Assembly: GCF_009755605.1 (NCBI RefSeq)
Contig: NZ_WPNZ01000004.1
Span: 434,001 to 498,000 of the forward strand
DNA length: 64,000 bases
Direction: 5' to 3'
Source of the DNA: Streptomyces typhae
Lineage (GTDB): Bacteria > Actinomycetota > Actinomycetes > Streptomycetales > Streptomycetaceae
Position numbers and translations under genes: made by a program. The number at the start of each line of letters is the position of its first letter. The stretch's first letter is position 1. The notes beneath the pieces are model-generated. The model was not told the DNA's origin and ran no database searches. It was given only the letters and a program-made list of their open reading frames with translations. This document shows, one piece after another, positions 60,141-64,000 of this stretch.

Positions 60141-61922
60141 TCAGCCGCTCCGGTCGGCCCTGGCGGTCGGCACGTCGCGCGGCTCGGCCGCCTGCGCGAG
60201 GCCGATACCGCGCTGGAAGGCGGCCATCAGCCCCGGGTCGTGACCGACGTGATCGTCCTCAGGACGGGGCGCGCGGGCATCGCGCAACTGGGGCGCGAGA
60301 TGTTCCTGGGCGCGCCGCCGGGGAAGCTGCGGCCTGCCGACCCGGCCGCGCACGGCCCCGTTCCGGGGCACCGGCGGCGAGGCGGTGTACCGCAGGGCAC
60401 TCTCCCGGTCCTCGGGCCGGATCCCCGGCACGGCGTCGGCCGGGGTGGGCCGGTCGCCTCGCGGTTCCCGTACGGGCAGGGGGGCCGGCGGGGTGGCGGC
60501 GGTGGGCGGGGCGGGGGTCGCGTTCGCGGGGTTCGCGTCCGTGGCGCACGCCGGGTCCGCACCGTACGGGGCCGGGGTCGCGTACGGCGACGCGGCCGGG
60601 GGCAGGGCGGGTTCCTGGCGTGGGGGTACGAGGCCGGTCGCGGCGGTCGCGGGTACGGCCCTGGTGGTGGCGCGGGCGGCGGCCGGAGCGTCGTCGTCCT
60701 GTGCGGCGCCGAGGAGTTCCTGGGGCACGATCAGGACGGCCTGCACCCCGCCGTAGATGTTGGACTGCAACCGCACCGCGATGCCGTGCCTGCGGGCCAG
60801 CGCGGACACGACGAAGAGCCCGATGCGCCCGTCCTGGAGCAGACTCGCGACGTCGACCTGATCGGGGTCGGCGAGCAGCCGGTTCATCCGGTTCTGCTCG
60901 GCGAGGGTCATGCCGAGCCCGCGGTCCTCGACCTCGACGGCGAGCCCCGCGGTCACCAGATCGGCGCGCAGCAGGACCTGGGTGTGCGGGGCGGAGAACA
61001 CGGTGGCGTTCTCGATGAGTTCGGCGAGCAGGTGGATGACGTCGGCGACGACGTGCCCGCGCAGACTGCCCTCGATCGGCGGCACCAGTTTGACCCGGGA
61101 GTACTGCTCCACCTCCGCGATGGCGGACCGCAGCACCTCCGTCATGGTCACCGGCCTGCTCCACTGGCGCCGGGACACGGCGCCGCCGAGCACGGCGAGG
61201 TTCTCCGCGTGCCGCCGGATGCGGGTGGCGAGGTGGTCGATGTGGAACAGGCCCTTGAGCAGTTCGGGGTCCTCGACGGTGTTCTCCAGCTCGTCGAGGA
61301 GGGAGATCTCGCGGTGCACCAGGGACTGAAGCCGCCGGGCGAGATTGACGAAGACCTCCACCTTCTGCTCGCTGCCGGCCTGGCTGGAGAGCTGCGCGGC
61401 CTGCACGACGGCGGTGACGGCGCCGTCGTGCGCCCGCGACATCTCCTCGGCGAGCAGCCCGAACTCGTCGGCGTCGCCCGCGGCCGGGCCCGCGTGCCGG
61501 GCGGCCTTGGGCCCCCGTGCGAGCGGGGTCCCGCCGCGGCGCAACTGCTCGACGAGTTCGTGCAGCTCCGCCTGGCCACGGGCGGTGGCGCGGCGCAGCC
61601 CGACGACACGGTCGCGCATCGACCTGGCGGCCCGGTCGGCGGCGACGGCGGCGACCGCGACGCACCCGAGCCCGAGGACCGCGGCGGCGGAGAGCGCGGC
61701 GATCAGCGGCGGACGCGGGCGGTCCCCGGCCGCCTGGAGCAGCGAGAGCACGGCGGCGGTGCCGCACAGGCCCACCGCGACGGCGGGCAGCACGGCGATG
61801 CGCAGGAGCTGGGGCCGTATGCGGGCCTCGGGCAGCGGCGGCGCGGCGCGGCTCCCGGACCTGCCGTGCCGGCCGCCCTCCCGGCGGTCTGCGCGTGCTG
61901 CCGGTGCGCGAAGGTGAGACAT
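60141..61922 (-). CDS. cvnA: Conservon sensor histidine kinase-like protein (CvnA type)
   Basis: 593 residues. Two N-terminal hydrophobic segments (LRIAVLPAVAVGLCGTAAVLSL, LIAALSAAAVLGLGCVAVAAVA) anchor it. A helical region follows (LVHREISLLDELENTVEDPE, FHIDHLATRIRRHAENL), then an HATPase_c with LLAELIENATVFS (N-box) and DRGLGMTLAEQNRMNRLL (G1). The phosphorylatable His region resembles nitrate-sensor-like CvnA proteins. The last 150 residues are Ala/Pro low complexity. ATG 61922 chosen; frame open upstream. Confidence 0.85.
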   Translation of the reverse strand: MSHLRAPAARADRREGGRHGRSGSRAAPPLPEARIRPQLLRIAVLPAVAVGLCGTAAVLSLLQAAGDRPRPPLIAALSAAAVLGLGCVAVAAVAADRAARSMRDRVVGLRRATARGQAELHELVEQLRRGGTPLARGPKAARHAGPAAGDADEFGLLAEEMSRAHDGAVTAVVQAAQLSSQAGSEQKVEVFVNLARRLQSLVHREISLLDELENTVEDPELLKGLFHIDHLATRIRRHAENLAVLGGAVSRRQWSRPVTMTEVLRSAIAEVEQYSRVKLVPPIEGSLRGHVVADVIHLLAELIENATVFSAPHTQVLLRADLVTAGLAVEVEDRGLGMTLAEQNRMNRLLADPDQVDVASLLQDGRIGLFVVSALARRHGIAVRLQSNIYGGVQAVLIVPQELLGAAQDDDAPAAARATTRAVPATAATGLVPPRQEPALPPAASPYATPAPYGADPACATDANPANATPAPPTAATPPAPLPVREPRGDRPTPADAVPGIRPEDRESALRYTASPPVPRNGAVRGRVGRPQLPRRRAQEHLAPQLRDARAPRPEDDHVGHDPGLMAAFQRGIGLAQAAEPRDVPTARADRSG

Positions 61923-62235
61923 CAGCGTCCTCGGTACGTTGCGACGGACGCCGCGGCGGACCGCTGCGGCGCATCGTCGATGGCATCGCGATGCCGGCCG
62001 GCAGGCCCTGATGTGATCCCTGCGTCGCCCGACGGCCACTCACGGTAGTCGGCGACGTGGGACGTGCGGTGGGCAGTTGACCAACTCGGGCGGGCAGCGT
62101 CCCGCTCCGGTATGAGCCCTCGCACAGTTGCCCGAAAACGCTCGCACGGTCGAGCGGCGCGGGGTCGCACGTCCGTTCCCCGCACCGTCGGCCGTGCGCC
62201 GACCGCGGCTCCGCGCCGGCGGTCGGGCAGGAGGG
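61923..62235. other. 313-bp gap between cvnA and the MBL gene
   Basis: No gene seen. It should hold the conservon promoter. I see no strong hairpin or repeat. Confidence 0.5.
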
Positions 62236-63507
62236 TCAGCCCACTCCGGCGACCTCGGGGCCGGCGGTGTTCGGCCTCGGCTTGCGCCGGGGCGCGCCCG
62301 GACCGCCGTCGGTGACGCCCTCCGCGGGGCTCTCCGAGGGGCTCTCCGCGGCGCCCGCGGCCCCCGGGGCGGCCGGGGTTCCGGAGGCCTCGTGGGCCTT
62401 CGCCGCGTCCCCGGCGAAGGCCCGCCACCACGGCAGGTCGGGCACGGAGTCGGACGTCGGCTCGAAGGGCTCGCCGGGGATCGGCAGGGCGACCGGGGCG
62501 CCCTCGGCACGGGCCGCGGCCAGCGTGCCCTCGCCCGGCTCCGCCCAGGGGTGCGGCGCGAGGTTGAACGTGCCCCAGTGGATGGGCAGGAACACGCCGT
62601 GCGGCCTGCCGCCCTGGAGGTCGAGGTGGGCGCGCATGCCCTCGTCGGGGCGCATGTGGATGTCGGGCCAGAAGTCCGAGTACGCACCGATCTGGATCAT
62701 CGTGGCGTCGAACGGGCCGTGCTCGGCGCCGATGTCCGCGAACCCGGGGAAGTAGCCGGTGTCCCCGCTGTGGAAGATCCGGTGCTCGGGGCCGCGCACG
62801 GTCCAGGACGCCCACAGCGTGTGCTGCTGGTTGCGCAGGCCGCGGCCGCAGAAGTGCCGGGCGGGCGTCGCCGTGAGGGTCAGGCCGCCGATCTCCGTGG
62901 ACTCGTGCCAGTCGAGCTCGCGCACCCGGTCCGCGGGCACCCCCCAGTGCTCCAGGTGCGCGCCGACGCCGAGCGGCACCGCGAAGACCGTGTCCGTGCC
63001 GGCGAGGGCCTTGACGCTGGGCATGTCCAGGTGGTCGTAGTGGTCGTGCGAGATGACGACCGCGTCGACCGGGCCGAGCGCCGCCAGGGGCACCGGCACC
63101 GGGTGCAGCCGCTTCGGTCCCGCGAAGGGGAACGGCGAACAGCGCTCGCCCCACACGGGGTCGAAGAGCACCCGGCGCCCGTCGATCTCGGCGAGGACGC
63201 TGGAGTGCCCCATCCAGGTGAGCCGGAGCCCGCTCGCCGGGGGCCCGGCGAGGTCGGCGAGGGTCGTCGCGTGCACCGGCACCGGGTACGACGGGGCGCG
63301 GCGGGCCCGCTCCTCCTTGCGGAAGTAGATCTTCGCGAACTCCAGGGCGGACCCGGACGGTCTGGTCCTCGCCCCCACCGGGTTCTGGAACGAGCCGTCG
63401 GCGAAGTTCGGCGAGCGGCGGATGCGCGCGAGGCGCTCGCCCGTGGGATCCGCACCGAACGCGGCGGACCGCAGCGAACGCAGCCGGGAGCTCGAGAACC
63501 GGGACAC
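62236..63507 (-). CDS. Metallo-beta-lactamase-fold hydrolase (NAPE-PLD/UlaG-like)
   Basis: 423 residues: RLTWMGHSSVLAEIDGRRVLFDPVW, zinc motif VVISHDHYDHLD near residue 158, FHSGDTGYFPGF, PIHWGTF. Family members hydrolyse lipid phosphodiesters or lactones. C-terminal 50 residues are Ala/Pro/Ser-rich. ATG at 63507 follows GGAGGTGCC. Confidence 0.86.
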   Translation of the reverse strand: MSRFSSSRLRSLRSAAFGADPTGERLARIRRSPNFADGSFQNPVGARTRPSGSALEFAKIYFRKEERARRAPSYPVPVHATTLADLAGPPASGLRLTWMGHSSVLAEIDGRRVLFDPVWGERCSPFPFAGPKRLHPVPVPLAALGPVDAVVISHDHYDHLDMPSVKALAGTDTVFAVPLGVGAHLEHWGVPADRVRELDWHESTEIGGLTLTATPARHFCGRGLRNQQHTLWASWTVRGPEHRIFHSGDTGYFPGFADIGAEHGPFDATMIQIGAYSDFWPDIHMRPDEGMRAHLDLQGGRPHGVFLPIHWGTFNLAPHPWAEPGEGTLAAARAEGAPVALPIPGEPFEPTSDSVPDLPWWRAFAGDAAKAHEASGTPAAPGAAGAAESPSESPAEGVTDGGPGAPRRKPRPNTAGPEVAGVG

Positions 63508-63691
63508 GGCACCTCCAGAAACAGAATTGCTCAGGCTCCCCCATTATGTGCTCCCCCTCCCCGGCCGCCCCTCGGGCCCGTCCCCGGGCCGGAGGGGGCC
63601 CGAGGGGTGGCCACGACCCGGCGAGCACGCGGCGTGCGACCGGCGTGACGTGCGTCATCGCTGCGTGACGCGCGTAGGTAGGGTGCACGGC

Positions 63692-64000
63692 GTGACAAGA
63701 GTGCGGTTGAGCGTGGCGGAGCGGCGGGCGGAGCTGCTGGCCGCCACCGTCGAGCAGATCGAGGTGCGGGGGGTGGCGGCCGTACGCATCGCGGACGTCG
63801 CGGCCGTGCTCGGCGTGAGCAACGCCCTGGTCCTGTACCACTTCGCCACCAAGGACGAGCTCGTCGCCGCCGCGTTCGCGCACGCCGCCGAGAGCGATCT
63901 GGCCCAGTTGCACAAGGTCCTCGGCCGCCGCACCTCCGCGACGCGCCGACTGCGTGCGGCCGTGCGCTGGTACGCGCCGACGGGTCCGGCCAAGGGGTGG
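63692..64000 (+). CDS. TetR-family regulator (3' end cut by window)
   Basis: 103 codons to the window edge from GTG 63692, no stop yet. The helix-turn-helix is clear: RRAELLAATVEQIEVRG, IADVAAVLGVSNALVLYHFATKDEL. Divergent from the MBL gene, so it may control it. It ends at the window edge in frame. Confidence 0.85.
   Translation, partial: MTRVRLSVAERRAELLAATVEQIEVRGVAAVRIADVAAVLGVSNALVLYHFATKDELVAAAFAHAAESDLAQLHKVLGRRTSATRRLRAAVRWYAPTGPAKGW

Overview
The window is high-GC actinomycete DNA, almost certainly a Streptomyces chromosome. The evidence is codon use, GTG/TTG starts, many four-base ATGA/GTGA gene overlaps, a conservon-type signalling operon, and homologues of classic Streptomyces secondary-metabolism genes. 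Product names below come from reading motifs and gene order by eye; no database search was run.

Region 1 (1-18.2 kb, + strand) is the right part of a prodiginine (Red) cluster. The order redN-redM-redL(-redK)-redJ-redI-redH-redG matches Streptomyces coelicolor. RedN and RedM act on the bipyrrole branch: RedN is an ACP-ACP-oxoamine synthase and RedM a prolyl-AMP ligase. RedL builds the alkyl-pyrrole half from a fatty acid, malonate and glycine. RedI O-methylates the bipyrrole, RedH joins the two halves, and RedG is the Rieske oxygenase expected to cyclise the product. Here the RedK reductase is fused to the C-terminus of RedL, and RedL carries an extra carrier-protein-like domain without the phosphopantetheine serine. 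The left part of the cluster (proline carrier protein, dehydrogenase, regulators) lies outside the window.

Region 2 (18.3-25.4 kb) holds a Ppx/GppA phosphatase, a DUF4097 protein, an MMPL transporter, an odd chimeric protein and a P450. Region 3 (25.4-36.7 kb) looks like a precursor-supply cassette for piperazic acid. It has argJ-argB-argD for ornithine, an MbtH protein, an ornithine N5-hydroxylase (KtzI type), a PaiB/KtzT-type haem enzyme that would form the N-N bond, an LmbU/NovE-type regulator, and an IS701-like protein that lacks the first catalytic aspartate. No peptide synthetase is present. Four places in regions 2-3 carry arrays of an 8-bp palindrome, TGGCGCCA, repeated every 11 bp. 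Two sit directly on the start codons of two paralogous genes, one of which encodes a ribbon-helix-helix protein. I read this as an undescribed autoregulated circuit.

Region 4 (36.8-45.6 kb) has two SnoaL-like proteins and a large SARP/NB-ARC/TPR regulator on +, facing a tight - strand operon. That operon encodes a prephenate-decarboxylase-like protein, an unrecognised 424-residue protein, a SnoaL-like protein, a class IV aminotransferase and an AzlCD amino-acid exporter. Together they suggest a non-ribosomal-peptide-independent unusual amino acid.

Region 5 (46-64 kb) is more ordinary chromosome. It contains tRNA-Pro(GGG), a split transketolase, an MFS transporter, a YjbR protein, a lipase-like hydrolase, a LysR regulator, kbl-tdh threonine degradation, a divergent sugar-related pair (Gfo/Idh/MocA and DUF2264) with a LacI-type operator between them, a conservon (sensor kinase, roadblock, DUF742, GTPase) with a GAF protein, a metallo-beta-lactamase-fold hydrolase and a truncated TetR gene at the edge.
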